Made by a program: the position numbers and the translations under genes
Notes under the pieces: generated by a model
Databases searched by the model: none
Told to the model about the DNA's origin: nothing
Seen by the model: only the letters and a program-made list of their open reading frames with translations
Assembly (NCBI GenBank): GCA_000438295.1
Contig: FR901041.1
Span: forward strand, 1-44,965
DNA: 44,965 nucleotides
Source of the DNA: Clostridium sp. CAG:451
Lineage (GTDB): Bacteria; Bacillota_I; Bacilli_A; RF39; UBA660
Reading direction: 5' to 3'
In this document: one piece after another, positions 1-7,080 of the stretch
Numbering within the stretch: position 1 is the first letter of the stretch
Layout of the letters: each line of letters begins with the position of its first letter

Positions 1-41
1 TTTTTGAACATGCCTCTTTGTCAACAACCTGAGGAATGAAC

Positions 42-161
42 TTAGTCCATTCCTTTTAATGCTTTAGGTTCATCTAATGACCACCAAACACATCCAACAC
101 TAGCAGATGCAGTAGCAAGCATTCCTAAAGCTACTAGTAATTTTGCAACTCTTTTTTTCAT
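42..161 (-). CDS. agrD: AgrD-like autoinducing peptide precursor
   Basis: A 39-residue peptide precursor for agr-type quorum sensing. AgrB would cleave it and close a thiolactone ring, and a sensor kinase would detect the exported peptide. Visible: a basic N-terminus (MKKR), an amphipathic/hydrophobic helix to about residue 20, then Cys24 followed by VWWSL, and a charged tail starting DEPK at residue 30. The tail matches the DEPKVPKEL type of staphylococcal AgrD. An AGGAG ribosome site precedes the start, and agrB ends 41 bases upstream on the same strand. Aligning on DEP gives a six-residue ring (Cys24-Leu29) where five is usual; alternatively the ring ends at Ser28. The family call is firm; the mature peptide is inferred. 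Confidence 0.82.
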   Translation of the reverse strand: MKKRVAKLLVALGMLATASASVGCVWWSLDEPKALKGMD

Positions 162-202
162 TTTTAACTCCTATTCTATTTTAAATGTTAAATAAATAAC
201 AT

Positions 203-787
203 TTAAACCATTAAATAATTCCTATATGGCATACCATATATCCTATAAGTAATAGGTAAGATTAGAATTGTTTCTATTATCATTCCTGATAATAAATATA
301 TAGAAATATCATTATTATTAAATATTATTATTATTACTGAATAGATAATGGCTATTATACATGTTGCTATTTTTCTTAAGATCCTTTTTCTTTTATTGGT
401 TAAAGGCCTTTTCACTGTATCAGCTGGAGCATATAGTATAAAACAAATAAATGTAATTATACATATTGCTATTTTAACTGGTAAAGTAATAGTAATCTTT
501 GACATTAGTAGCGGAATACCTACCAATATAAGTATTGATGAAAATAAGCAAGTTGAAGATTTGTTTGCGTGTATACCAAAGGCAGGATATCTAATTATAT
601 TAAAGAATATTAGTGTTAAAATAAATTCTTTAAATATTCCTAGTAAGAATGCTAGTGGAAAAATTATCAAAAGTTTCCCAAATGTTAGATATATACCTTC
701 TAGTCCATATCTTAGTTCTTCTTCTTGTATTTCTATATTGTTACTTTTAACAAAAGAAATACAATTATTTAAAAATCTTTCTTTCAT
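203..787 (-). CDS. agrB: AgrB-like peptide-processing membrane protease
   Basis: A 194-residue membrane cysteine endopeptidase that processes AgrD. The AgrB signature lies around residues 66-80: Arg-x-x-x-x-Gly-Ile-His-Ala followed seven residues later by Cys (H and C as the catalytic pair), and then the conserved YAPADT-x-x-x-P loop near residue 120. Four or more hydrophobic segments flank these. The length is typical of the family. The start at 787 follows an AGAGAGG ribosome site; an ATG five bases upstream runs straight into a stop. It is followed on the same strand by agrD. The receptor kinase and response regulator genes (agrC, agrA) are not in the window and would be expected just past base 1. 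Confidence 0.9.
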   Translation of the reverse strand: MKERFLNNCISFVKSNNIEIQEEELRYGLEGIYLTFGKLLIIFPLAFLLGIFKEFILTLIFFNIIRYPAFGIHANKSSTCLFSSILILVGIPLLMSKITITLPVKIAICIITFICFILYAPADTVKRPLTNKRKRILRKIATCIIAIIYSVIIIIFNNNDISIYLLSGMIIETILILPITYRIYGMPYRNYLMV

Positions 788-1051
788 TTCATACCTCTCT
801 TGTTGCTTTAATAATACTATAAAAAAGTAACTATAGCTTAAATCGGCTCTTTTGCAAGATTACACTATATTAATAGAATATTACTTGTCATAATAAATGA
901 TAAATTATACCGTTTAGAGTATTTTAAAAACCATTTACGGTAAAAGTATAAAAAATAGAAAAAACTATGATAAGATGCAATTACATCGTTTTAAGAAGTT
1001 CAAAAACCGGGACATACTTAGTTGGTGTAATAATTTATGGAGGTGAGCCAA

Positions 1052-1270
1052 ATGATAGGCAAAGTAAAATGGTTTAATAATGATAAAGGGTATGGATTCA
1101 TTGAATACAAAGAAAATGAAGATATCTTCGTCCATTATTCAACTATTAACATCATCGGGTATAAAACTTTATCGGAGGGTCAATATGTAGAGTTTACTTT
1201 ACTAGAAACAAGTAAAGGATATCAAGCCGTTGATGTAACGCCTATAAAAGAACCAGCTACTGTAAGATAG
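1052..1270 (+). CDS. cold-shock protein (CspA family)
   Basis: A 72-residue single-domain OB-fold RNA/DNA chaperone. It shows the N-terminal GKVKWFN, RNP1-type KGYGFIE and RNP2-type DIFVHYS. An upstream ATG at 1037 overlaps the GGAGGTGA ribosome site (1039-1046), so the start is set at 1052, five bases after it. It is transcribed alone: the hairpin that ends the transcript begins inside the last codons. About 220 bases without a gene precede it and probably hold its promoter and a leader. Cold-shock genes often have regulatory leaders, but I cannot define one here. Confidence 0.93.
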   Translation: MIGKVKWFNNDKGYGFIEYKENEDIFVHYSTINIIGYKTLSEGQYVEFTLLETSKGYQAVDVTPIKEPATVR

Positions 1271-1284
1271 CTAGTTCTTTTCAT
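1246..1284 (+). terminator. csp terminator overlapping the stop codon
   Basis: Inverted repeat: left arm 1246-1259 (AAAAGAACCAGCTA), right arm 1268-1281 with one mismatch, ending in a T-run. The left arm lies in the coding sequence and the stop codon is in the right arm. Confidence 0.8.
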
Positions 1285-1346
1285 TATTTCCCATAAATTT
1301 TACATAATTTTTGACAAGAAATTATCTTCTTTTTTTAAAGATATTA

Positions 1347-1355
1347 TGCTATACT
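1347..1355 (+). promoter_or_regulatory. extended -10 promoter of hpf
   Basis: TGCTATACT lies 24 bases before the hpf start. A perfect TTGACA at 1311-1316 is too far upstream to pair with it; that box would instead pair with the poor TTTAAA at 1334-1339, so two promoters are possible. Confidence 0.55.
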
Positions 1356-1378
1356 ACAGGTATAAGGAGAGTGATAAT

Positions 1379-1912
1379 ATGGAAATAATTATCCGTGGTG
1401 ACAAAATTGAAGTTACTAAAGCAATGAAAGACTATATTAAGGAGAAACTAAAAAGACTAGATAAATATCTAGAAAATAGTGATGCTATTAGAGCAAGTGT
1501 AGTAGTAAGAGTATCTTCACATCGTCAGACAGTGGAGATAACTATTCCACTTCACAATTTTATTATTCGTTCTGAAGAAACACAAGAAGATTTTTATGCA
1601 GCTGTAGATAAAGCAATAGATGTAATAGAACGTCAAATTAGAAAAAATAAAACAAGATTAAAATCTAGAGAAGATAAAACAAGAATAGATTTTAAGATGA
1701 TTGATTTAACTGATATTGAATATGAAGAAAAAGAAGATAAAATAATTAAAAGAAAACAAGTAGAAGTAAAACCAATGGATGAAGAAGAAGCAATTTTACA
1801 AATGGAGCTTTTAGGACATCAGTTTTATCTATTTAAAAATATTGATACATCAAAAGAAGCAGTTGTTTATAAAAGAAAAAACGGAGGTTATGGTTTAATT
1901 GAATCTGAATAG
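1379..1912 (+). CDS. hpf: long-form ribosome hibernation promoting factor
   Basis: A 177-residue HPF. The N-terminal domain (about residues 1-100, starting MEIIIRGDKIEVT) binds the 30S subunit in the mRNA/tRNA channel. After a charged linker comes the C-terminal dimerisation domain (about 120-177; MDEEEAILQMELLGHQFYLF and the conserved VVYKRKNGGYGLIE). Long-form HPF dimerises 70S ribosomes into 100S particles during stasis. An in-frame upstream ATG at 1346 lies within the promoter; the ATG at 1379 has an AAGGAGAG site seven bases ahead and begins at the family's normal N-terminus. It is a single-gene unit with its own terminator. Confidence 0.95.
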   Translation: MEIIIRGDKIEVTKAMKDYIKEKLKRLDKYLENSDAIRASVVVRVSSHRQTVEITIPLHNFIIRSEETQEDFYAAVDKAIDVIERQIRKNKTRLKSREDKTRIDFKMIDLTDIEYEEKEDKIIKRKQVEVKPMDEEEAILQMELLGHQFYLFKNIDTSKEAVVYKRKNGGYGLIESE

Positions 1913-1916
1913 ATAA

Positions 1917-1943
1917 AGGCAGTTAGTAATTAACTGCTTTTTC
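1917..1943 (+). terminator. hpf terminator
   Basis: Stem GCAGTTA (1919-1925) pairs with TAACTGC (1931-1937) across a short loop and is followed by TTTTTC. Confidence 0.8.
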
Positions 1944-1949
1944 TAAGCC

Positions 1950-1978
1950 TTGAAAAATATGACCTTTTATGATAATTT
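1950..1978 (+). promoter_or_regulatory. probable promoter of the cysS operon
   Basis: TTGAAA (1950-1955), 17-base spacer, then TAATTT (1973-1978) preceded by TGA. It lies about 25 bases before cysS, just after the hpf terminator. The -10 box is a weak match. Confidence 0.5.
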
Positions 1979-2002
1979 AGATAAAAGAAAAGAGGAGAAA
2001 GT

Positions 2003-3394
2003 ATGAAATTATACAATACTAGAACAAGACAAATTGAAGAATTAAAACCTAAGAATGGTAATATTATAAAAATGTATACTTGTGGTCCGACAGTTTATCA
2101 TTTTGCTCATATTGGTAACTTAAGAACTTATATATCAGAAGATGTTTTAGAAAAAGGATTAAAGTATCTAGGATATGATGTTCAAAGAGTAATGAATATT
2201 ACTGATGTTGGTCATTTAGTGGGTGATGGTGACACTGGTGAAGATAAAATGCTTGTAGCTGCTAAAAGAGAGCATAAAACTTCAATGGAAATAGCTAAGT
2301 ATTATACAGATTGTTTCTTTTCTGATTGTAAAAAATTAGGTATTAGAAAACCAGATGTAGTAACTCCTGCTACTGATCATATACCTATGTATATAAAGAT
2401 GATAGAAAAACTATTAAAAGATGGTTATGCTTATATTGCTAATGGTAATGTTTATTATGATACTTCAAAGTTTTCCAAATATTATGAATTATCAGGTAGA
2501 AATAAAGATGATTTATTAGTAGCAGTTAGAAATGATATAGAAGAAGATAATTCTAAACGTAATCCTTTTGACTTTGGACTATGGTTTACCAATTCAAAGT
2601 TTAATAATCAAGAGCTTAAATGGGATTCACCTTGGGGCGTAGGATATCCTGGTTGGCATATAGAGTGTTCTGGTATTTCAATTGAGAAACTAGGGGATTA
2701 TTTAGATATTCATTGTGGAGCAGAAGATGCAGTCTTTCCTCATCATACTAATGAAATTGCTCAGAGTGAAGCTTATCTTGGTCATAATTGGTGCGACTTT
2801 TGGGTACATATGGGCTTTTTGAATGATAAAGGTGGAAAGATGAGTAAATCAAGAGGAGAATTTCTTACTGTATCTTTATTAGAAGAGAAAGGCTATAATC
2901 CTTTAAGTTATCGTTATTTATGTCTAAACTCTTATTATCATAATCAGTTGACTTTTAGTTACGAAATATTAGATGGAGCAGAAAATGCATATCTAAAGTT
3001 AAAAAGAAAAATAGCTAGTATTAAAGATGAAGGTGAATTAAATAATGATAAAATAACTAGTTATATTAATAAATTTAAAGAAGAAGTTAGTAATGATTTA
3101 AATTCTTCTAATATGATAACTTTATTATATGATGTTTTAAAAGATGAAGAACTATCAGGTAAGAGTAAATTATATTTGATAGAAGACTTTGATAAAGTGT
3201 TATCATTAGACTTAATAAGCAATGATGAGGAAAATAGTCAAGATGATTCTTGGATAATTGTTAAAATAGAAGAAAGAAGAAAAGCAAAGGAAGCAAAAGA
3301 CTATCAAAAAGCTGATGCAATACGTGATGAGTTGTTAGAACAAGGAATAACTTTAAAAGACGGTCGTGATGGTACAACTTTTGAAAGAAAGTAG
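2003..3394 (+). CDS. cysS: cysteinyl-tRNA synthetase
   Basis: A 463-residue class I synthetase that charges tRNA-Cys. The HIGH-type motif is FAHIGNLRTY near residue 37 and the KMSKS loop is GGKMSKSRGE near 279. The zinc ligands expected for the family are visible: Cys in TCGPTVY, Cys in HIECSG, and His/Glu in FPHHTNEIAQSE. The ribosome site AGAGGAG precedes the ATG. It is the first gene of a run (cysS, YugP-like, mrnC, rlmB, sigH) that follows the Bacillus order, except that Bacillus has no YugP-like gene here. Confidence 0.97.
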   Translation: MKLYNTRTRQIEELKPKNGNIIKMYTCGPTVYHFAHIGNLRTYISEDVLEKGLKYLGYDVQRVMNITDVGHLVGDGDTGEDKMLVAAKREHKTSMEIAKYYTDCFFSDCKKLGIRKPDVVTPATDHIPMYIKMIEKLLKDGYAYIANGNVYYDTSKFSKYYELSGRNKDDLLVAVRNDIEEDNSKRNPFDFGLWFTNSKFNNQELKWDSPWGVGYPGWHIECSGISIEKLGDYLDIHCGAEDAVFPHHTNEIAQSEAYLGHNWCDFWVHMGFLNDKGGKMSKSRGEFLTVSLLEEKGYNPLSYRYLCLNSYYHNQLTFSYEILDGAENAYLKLKRKIASIKDEGELNNDKITSYINKFKEEVSNDLNSSNMITLLYDVLKDEELSGKSKLYLIEDFDKVLSLDLISNDEENSQDDSWIIVKIEERRKAKEAKDYQKADAIRDELLEQGITLKDGRDGTTFERK

Positions 3395-3401
3395 GTTTTG
3401 A

Positions 3402-4082
3402 ATGGAAGTATATCAAATAATTAGTTTAATAGTTTTAATTGTTATAATTATTTATTCAGCAGTATTATCAGTAATATACTATGTAAGAAGTTATAAGAGT
3501 AAAAAGATAGATGCCAGTAATAAGAGTGGTAAAGAAATAGTTTCATCTATTTTAGATAAGTATAATTTAAAAGATATAAATGTAGAAAAAATAGATGGTA
3601 GTGATAGATACTTCTATACTGAAGATACCATTTTCTTATCTAAAGATATCTATGAAGGAAAAAGTATTTATGATGTAGCAGTTAGTAGTTATCTTGTCTC
3701 ATCTTTTATCAAGAATAATGAGTCTAAACATTTAATTAGAATCTTATCAAATTTATATTCATTTTTAGATTATACTATATTGTTTAGTTATGCTATTGTT
3801 ATACTAGGATTAAGTTTTGAAATAAGTAATCTTGTTTGGATAGGTGTTTATCTTCTTATTTTTGTATTTATAAGTAACTTATTGTTATATATTAAAGAAA
3901 GAAAATTAATAAGTGATACTGTTAATATGTTAAGACATGAAGCTATTATTAATACTACTATAAAAGAAAAAACTACTAAAATGTTATTTTCTATAGTAAG
4001 TCTATCAGTAGCTTCCCTAGTTTTTAAAGTGACTTCTTTCTTTCAAAAAACAGTATATATAATAATAAATGATGAGGAGTAG
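3402..4082 (+). CDS. YugP-like membrane protein with lost zinc-protease motif
   Basis: A 226-residue membrane protein resembling the YugP-type neutral zinc metallopeptidases. It has an N-terminal membrane segment (about 5-28), a soluble stretch, and two or more C-terminal membrane segments (about 122-165 and 195-212). The soluble part follows YugP closely (SGKEIVSSILDKYNLKDINV, then FLSKDIYEGKSIYDVAV). Where YugP has A-H-E-x-G-H, this protein has Ser96-Tyr97-Leu98-Val99-Ser100-Ser101, so every HExxH zinc ligand and the catalytic Glu are gone. It should be proteolytically dead and may have become a scaffold or binding protein. It sits 7 bases after cysS and just before mrnC. Family assignment is by motif reading only. 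Confidence 0.65.
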   Translation: MEVYQIISLIVLIVIIIYSAVLSVIYYVRSYKSKKIDASNKSGKEIVSSILDKYNLKDINVEKIDGSDRYFYTEDTIFLSKDIYEGKSIYDVAVSSYLVSSFIKNNESKHLIRILSNLYSFLDYTILFSYAIVILGLSFEISNLVWIGVYLLIFVFISNLLLYIKERKLISDTVNMLRHEAIINTTIKEKTTKMLFSIVSLSVASLVFKVTSFFQKTVYIIINDEE

Positions 4083-4086
4083 AATT

Positions 4087-4461
4087 ATGAATTTAAAAGA
4101 AATTAATCCTTTAGTTTTAGCTTATCTGGGTGATAGTGTTTATGAAACTTATATAAGACTTTTTCTAGTTAAGAAAAATATACCTAATATTGGTAGTTTA
4201 CAAAAAGAATCTCTTTCTTATGTGACTGCTAAAAGTCAAGCTTCTATACTAACTAAACTAATAGATGCTAATTTTTTTGATGAGGAAGAACTTACTATAA
4301 TACGAAGAGCTAGAAATACAAAGGGACATAAGCCACCTAAAGGTTGTGATTTAGCAACTTACCATTTTGCTACGGCTTTTGAAGCTGTGATTGGTTATTT
4401 ATATTTAAAGGGTGACAATAAAAAAATTATGAATTTAATGGAAAAAATAGAAATGGAGTAG
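4087..4461 (+). CDS. mrnC: mini-ribonuclease III
   Basis: A 124-residue Mini-III RNase with an RNase III catalytic fold but no dsRNA-binding domain; it matures 23S rRNA ends in Bacilli. Visible: NPLVLAYLGDSVYE (the signature with catalytic Asp/Glu), the RRARNTKGHKPP segment, and the second acidic cluster ATAFEAVIGYLYL. The start at 4087 is seven bases after GAGGAG and five after the upstream stop; a start at 4069 would overlap the previous gene for no gain. rlmB, another 23S rRNA enzyme, follows after two bases. Confidence 0.94.
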   Translation: MNLKEINPLVLAYLGDSVYETYIRLFLVKKNIPNIGSLQKESLSYVTAKSQASILTKLIDANFFDEEELTIIRRARNTKGHKPPKGCDLATYHFATAFEAVIGYLYLKGDNKKIMNLMEKIEME

Positions 4462-4463
4462 TT

Positions 4464-5165
4464 ATGATAGTATATGGTTATAATGTAGCAGAAGCTATAT
4501 TAAAAAAAGAAAGAAACTGTAAAAAAATCCGAAAAATCGTAATTCAGGATAGTATGATGGGCAAATTTGCTAAATTGCTACCTGAAAACGTTAAATCTAG
4601 GACCTTTTATGCCTCAAAAAGCGAAATTGACTTTTTGTCAAAAGGATTACATCAAGGTATAATGATAGACATGGACTACTCATACAGTTCACTAAATGAA
4701 CTTTTGAAGAAAAATCCAGAAAATATTATTATTCTTGATCATTTAGAAGATCCACATAATTTAGGAGCGATTATTAGAACAGCTGCTGCTTCTTCCTTTG
4801 ATGGAATTATTATTCCTAAGGATAGAGAGGTTGGTGTTACTAGTACAGTAGTAAAAGCTAGTGTTGGTACTATTTTTGATATGGATGTTGTCCAAGTTAC
4901 AAATATAAAAAACACAATCGAAGAATTAAAAAAAGAAGGCTTTTGGATAGTAGGTACTAGTATGAATGGGAGTGACTATCGTCAGATAGATTATAGTGGA
5001 AAAATAGCTCTTGTTATTGGTAATGAGGGGAAAGGAATGAGTAAGTTAGTAACAGATTCATGTGATTTTTTAGCTAGTATTCCTATTGCTCCAAATGTAG
5101 AAAGCTTAAATGCTTCTGTAGCAGCAGGTATTATGATGTATGAGGTAGTTCGAAATAGAAAGTAG
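4464..5165 (+). CDS. rlmB: 23S rRNA 2'-O-ribose methyltransferase (TrmH/SpoU family)
   Basis: A 233-residue SPOUT-class methyltransferase, most likely RlmB, which modifies G2251 (E. coli numbering) of 23S rRNA. It has an N-terminal substrate-binding domain (MIVYGYNVAEAIL...). The three SpoU motifs follow: DPHNLGAIIRTAAA near residue 97, LVIGNEGKGMS near 185, and IPI...VESLNASVAAGI near 208. These make the trefoil-knot SAM site. It sits between mrnC and sigH as in Bacillus, but the Bacillus yacP gene between rlmB and sigH is missing. Confidence 0.93.
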   Translation: MIVYGYNVAEAILKKERNCKKIRKIVIQDSMMGKFAKLLPENVKSRTFYASKSEIDFLSKGLHQGIMIDMDYSYSSLNELLKKNPENIIILDHLEDPHNLGAIIRTAAASSFDGIIIPKDREVGVTSTVVKASVGTIFDMDVVQVTNIKNTIEELKKEGFWIVGTSMNGSDYRQIDYSGKIALVIGNEGKGMSKLVTDSCDFLASIPIAPNVESLNASVAAGIMMYEVVRNRK

Positions 5166-5170
5166 GTACT

Positions 5171-5776
5171 ATGAAATACTATAATGATTACGAACTTCTT
5201 TATCTTATTAATGAAAATGATGAAATAGCTAAAGATATATTAAAGAGAAAATATGCTCCTTTAATTTATGAAAAGTCTAAGGAATATTATCAAAGAAATC
5301 ATTATGATATTCCTTCTTTTTCGTTTGATGAATTGATAAATTTGGGAAATAGTGTGTTGTTAAGAGCAACTAAAACTTATAATGAAAAAGAAAATGCTTT
5401 ATTTTATACTTATTTTATTACTTGTTTAGCAAGAGAGTTCTCTCTTTATAAAAGAGGATTACTTGCAAAGAAAAATCAAATACTTTATAGTTTTCCCCAC
5501 GATGTTAATTCTTATGAAATTAATGATTATATTAAAGAAGAGGTTAAGTGGGATGATGATCCGTGTAAAATTTGTGAAGAAAATGAACTATTTGAGTTTA
5601 TTAAACAATATATGTATAAGCTTGAAGGATATGATAGAAAGGTATTTGAGTTAAGATATAATGGATTTAAGTATAGAGAGATTGCAGAACTTTTAGAGTT
5701 ATCTACTACTACAGTAGGTAAAATAGTAGAAAAACTCAAAAAAAGTTTACAACAGGAATTGAAAAAAGAGTGGTAA
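5171..5776 (+). CDS. sigH: SigH-like RNA polymerase sigma factor
   Basis: A 201-residue sigma-70-family factor with region 2 in the N-terminal half (SFDELINLGNSVLLRATKTY, FYTYFITCLAREF) and a region 4 helix-turn-helix at the C-terminus (YREIAELLELSTTTVGKIVE). Regions 1 and 3 are absent or minimal, as in SigH and ECF factors. The assignment to SigH rests on gene order (cysS-mrnC-rlmB-sigH) as well as size. In Bacillus SigH controls the transition phase and sporulation or competence; its regulon here is unknown. The ribosome site is weak (GTAGGT), five bases after the rlmB stop, suggesting translational coupling. Confidence 0.8.
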   Translation: MKYYNDYELLYLINENDEIAKDILKRKYAPLIYEKSKEYYQRNHYDIPSFSFDELINLGNSVLLRATKTYNEKENALFYTYFITCLAREFSLYKRGLLAKKNQILYSFPHDVNSYEINDYIKEEVKWDDDPCKICEENELFEFIKQYMYKLEGYDRKVFELRYNGFKYREIAELLELSTTTVGKIVEKLKKSLQQELKKEW

Positions 5777-5806
5777 TAGAGTAAAATTAAGATAGGGTGA
5801 GTGTAT

Positions 5807-6448
5807 ATGATGAGAGTATCATTAAAAGATTATATGAATTCCTATCATGATGTTAAAGAGTATCAGCAGACATTTTATGCGATGGATCAAACTCTTAAAT
5901 ATATACATGAAAATAATTATCAGGTATATTCCTTTAATCCTGAAACGATTACTCTTTTTAAAGATGATGATAATAAGACTGCTTCAGTAGTTTATCAAAA
6001 TGTTACTGGATTGGGTGATAAGCCTTTAGATGAAGTTCATCAGAATATGTTTAATTTAGCATTATTAGAAGTAGCTATTTATACTTCAACCTATCCTTAT
6101 TTGAAACAAGACTTTTTAAGAGAAAATTTTAAAGAAATATCTATGTTACTACCTAATGAAGATATTGCTTACTATAGAAGAAATTTATTAGAAAAAAATT
6201 ACTTTTATTATAGTGATTATTGTAATGCTAGAAATAAAAATGAGATAGAAAAAATAAATAAGAGCCTAGAGTCTGATGGAGGTAAAGGTAGAAAGATGGT
6301 TAAGTCTACTCCATATGGTGCTATGTATCAGGATTTAGGAGAAGATAATAATAAAGCTGCTTTTGCAACAAGATTTATTCTTCCATTTATTATTATTTCT
6401 CTTAGTTTATTAATACCTCTATTATCAATTATATTAGCAAATAAATAA
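5807..6448 (+). CDS. unrecognised tail-anchored protein with pseudokinase-like motif
   Basis: A 213-residue protein I do not recognise. Residues 1-185 look cytosolic. The segment around residues 30-49 (LKYIHENNYQVYSFNPETIT) recalls the catalytic loop of protein kinases (leucine-x-x-x-His ... x-x-PEN-I), but the HRD aspartate is missing. The last about 26 residues (FILPFIIISLSLLIPLLSII) form one membrane helix ending at Lys, so it may be tail-anchored. EssB/YukC of type VII secretion has a pseudokinase domain followed by a membrane helix, so a reduced EssB-like protein is one idea. GGGTGA (5795-5800) supports ATG 5807; ATG 5810 is possible. It follows sigH by 30 bases. Confidence 0.55.
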   Translation: MMRVSLKDYMNSYHDVKEYQQTFYAMDQTLKYIHENNYQVYSFNPETITLFKDDDNKTASVVYQNVTGLGDKPLDEVHQNMFNLALLEVAIYTSTYPYLKQDFLRENFKEISMLLPNEDIAYYRRNLLEKNYFYYSDYCNARNKNEIEKINKSLESDGGKGRKMVKSTPYGAMYQDLGEDNNKAAFATRFILPFIIISLSLLIPLLSIILANK

Positions 6449-6477
6449 AGTTCCCATTCTGGAACTTTATTTGTTTT
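6447..6477 (+). terminator. terminator of the cysS-sigH operon
   Basis: AAAGTTCC (6447-6454), six-base loop, GGAACTTT (6461-6468), then ATTTGTTTT. It starts within the stop codon of the tail-anchored protein gene. Confidence 0.8.
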
Positions 6478-6500
6478 AATTGATGGATTATTTGGTAACA

Positions 6501-6523
6501 AAAAAACCTTACCATTGGTAAGG
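6501..6523 (-). terminator. HU gene terminator
   Basis: Read on the minus strand, CCTTACC-AAT-GGTAAGG (6523 down to 6507) is followed by six T (6506-6501). Confidence 0.85.
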
Positions 6524-6535
6524 AATTTTACTTTA

Positions 6536-6811
6536 CTATTTATTAACAGCATCTTTTAAAGCAGTTCCAGCTTTAAATCCAACACTTTTGCTGGCTGCGA
6601 TTTGGATAGTAGCACCTGTTTGAGGGTTACGTCCTTCACGAGCTGCACGTTCAGAGATTTTGAATACACCAAAACCAGCTACAGATACTTTATTTCCATT
6701 TACAAGTTCATCTTTGAATAAATCAAATGTTGCAGTGAAAACCTTTTCAACATCAGATTTACTTAAACCTGTAGTACTTGCGATAGCTTCTATCATTTCA
6801 GACTTTTTCAT
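6536..6811 (-). CDS. hup: HU family DNA-binding protein
   Basis: A 91-residue histone-like protein that bends and compacts DNA as a dimer. N-terminal helices MKKSEMIEAIASTTGLSK; the family core VSVAGFGVFKISERAARE-GRNPQTG, whose RNPQTG/Pro tip inserts in the minor groove; and the C-terminal VGFKAGTALKDAVN. Ribosome site GGAGGTGA is ideally spaced. It lies alone on the minus strand, with an extended -10 promoter upstream and an intrinsic terminator facing the neighbouring operon's terminator. Confidence 0.97.
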   Translation of the reverse strand: MKKSEMIEAIASTTGLSKSDVEKVFTATFDLFKDELVNGNKVSVAGFGVFKISERAAREGRNPQTGATIQIAASKSVGFKAGTALKDAVNK

Positions 6812-6838
6812 TGTTTCACCTCCTGTACTGTCTAATTC

Positions 6839-6847
6839 ATTATAGCA
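6839..6847 (-). promoter_or_regulatory. extended -10 promoter of hup
   Basis: On the minus strand TGCTATAAT lies 28 bases before the HU start. No good -35 box is seen at 17 bases. Confidence 0.65.
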
Positions 6848-6958
6848 TATATTTTTTAGAAAAGTATATGATTAATAGGGAAAATTTACACTTTTCTTTA
6901 TTATTTAGAAGAAAATAAACTATATATAGAAAATATGTTTGATTATAAAAGATAAATA

Positions 6959-7041
6959 TGTTATAGTATGAATGTATTAATTCCTATTATGAGTAAAATC
7001 AGAGGGGTTTTTAACAAATTAATAAAATTCTTTTATTTTTT
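6959..7041 (+). ncRNA. possible short transcript upstream of uvrA
   Basis: TGTTATAGT (6959-6967) is an extended -10 match. About 55 bases downstream an AT-only hairpin AATAAAA-TTC-TTTTATT (7021-7037) is followed by T-residues before the proper uvrA promoter. No reading frame with a ribosome site fits between. Could be a small RNA, a second uvrA promoter, or chance in AT-rich DNA. Confidence 0.2.
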
Positions 7042-7049
7042 CAAAAAAG

Positions 7050-7058
7050 TGTTATACT
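7050..7058 (+). promoter_or_regulatory. extended -10 promoter of the uvrA operon
   Basis: TGTTATACT lies 22 bases before the uvrA start, leaving only a few bases of leader ahead of the TGAGGTG ribosome site (7069-7075). No LexA-type operator was recognised. Confidence 0.65.
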
Positions 7059-7080
7059 AACAACGAAATGAGGTGTTACT

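Noticed and set aside
1..41. A possible start of agrC or another gene on the minus strand (ATG at 9-11, TTG near 20).
   Set aside because: Too few codons are in the window to support any product.
348..830. A 160-codon reading frame on the plus strand opposite agrB.
   Set aside because: It lies antisense to agrB, which has the full AgrB signature and a ribosome site; the plus frame has neither a motif nor a good ribosome site.
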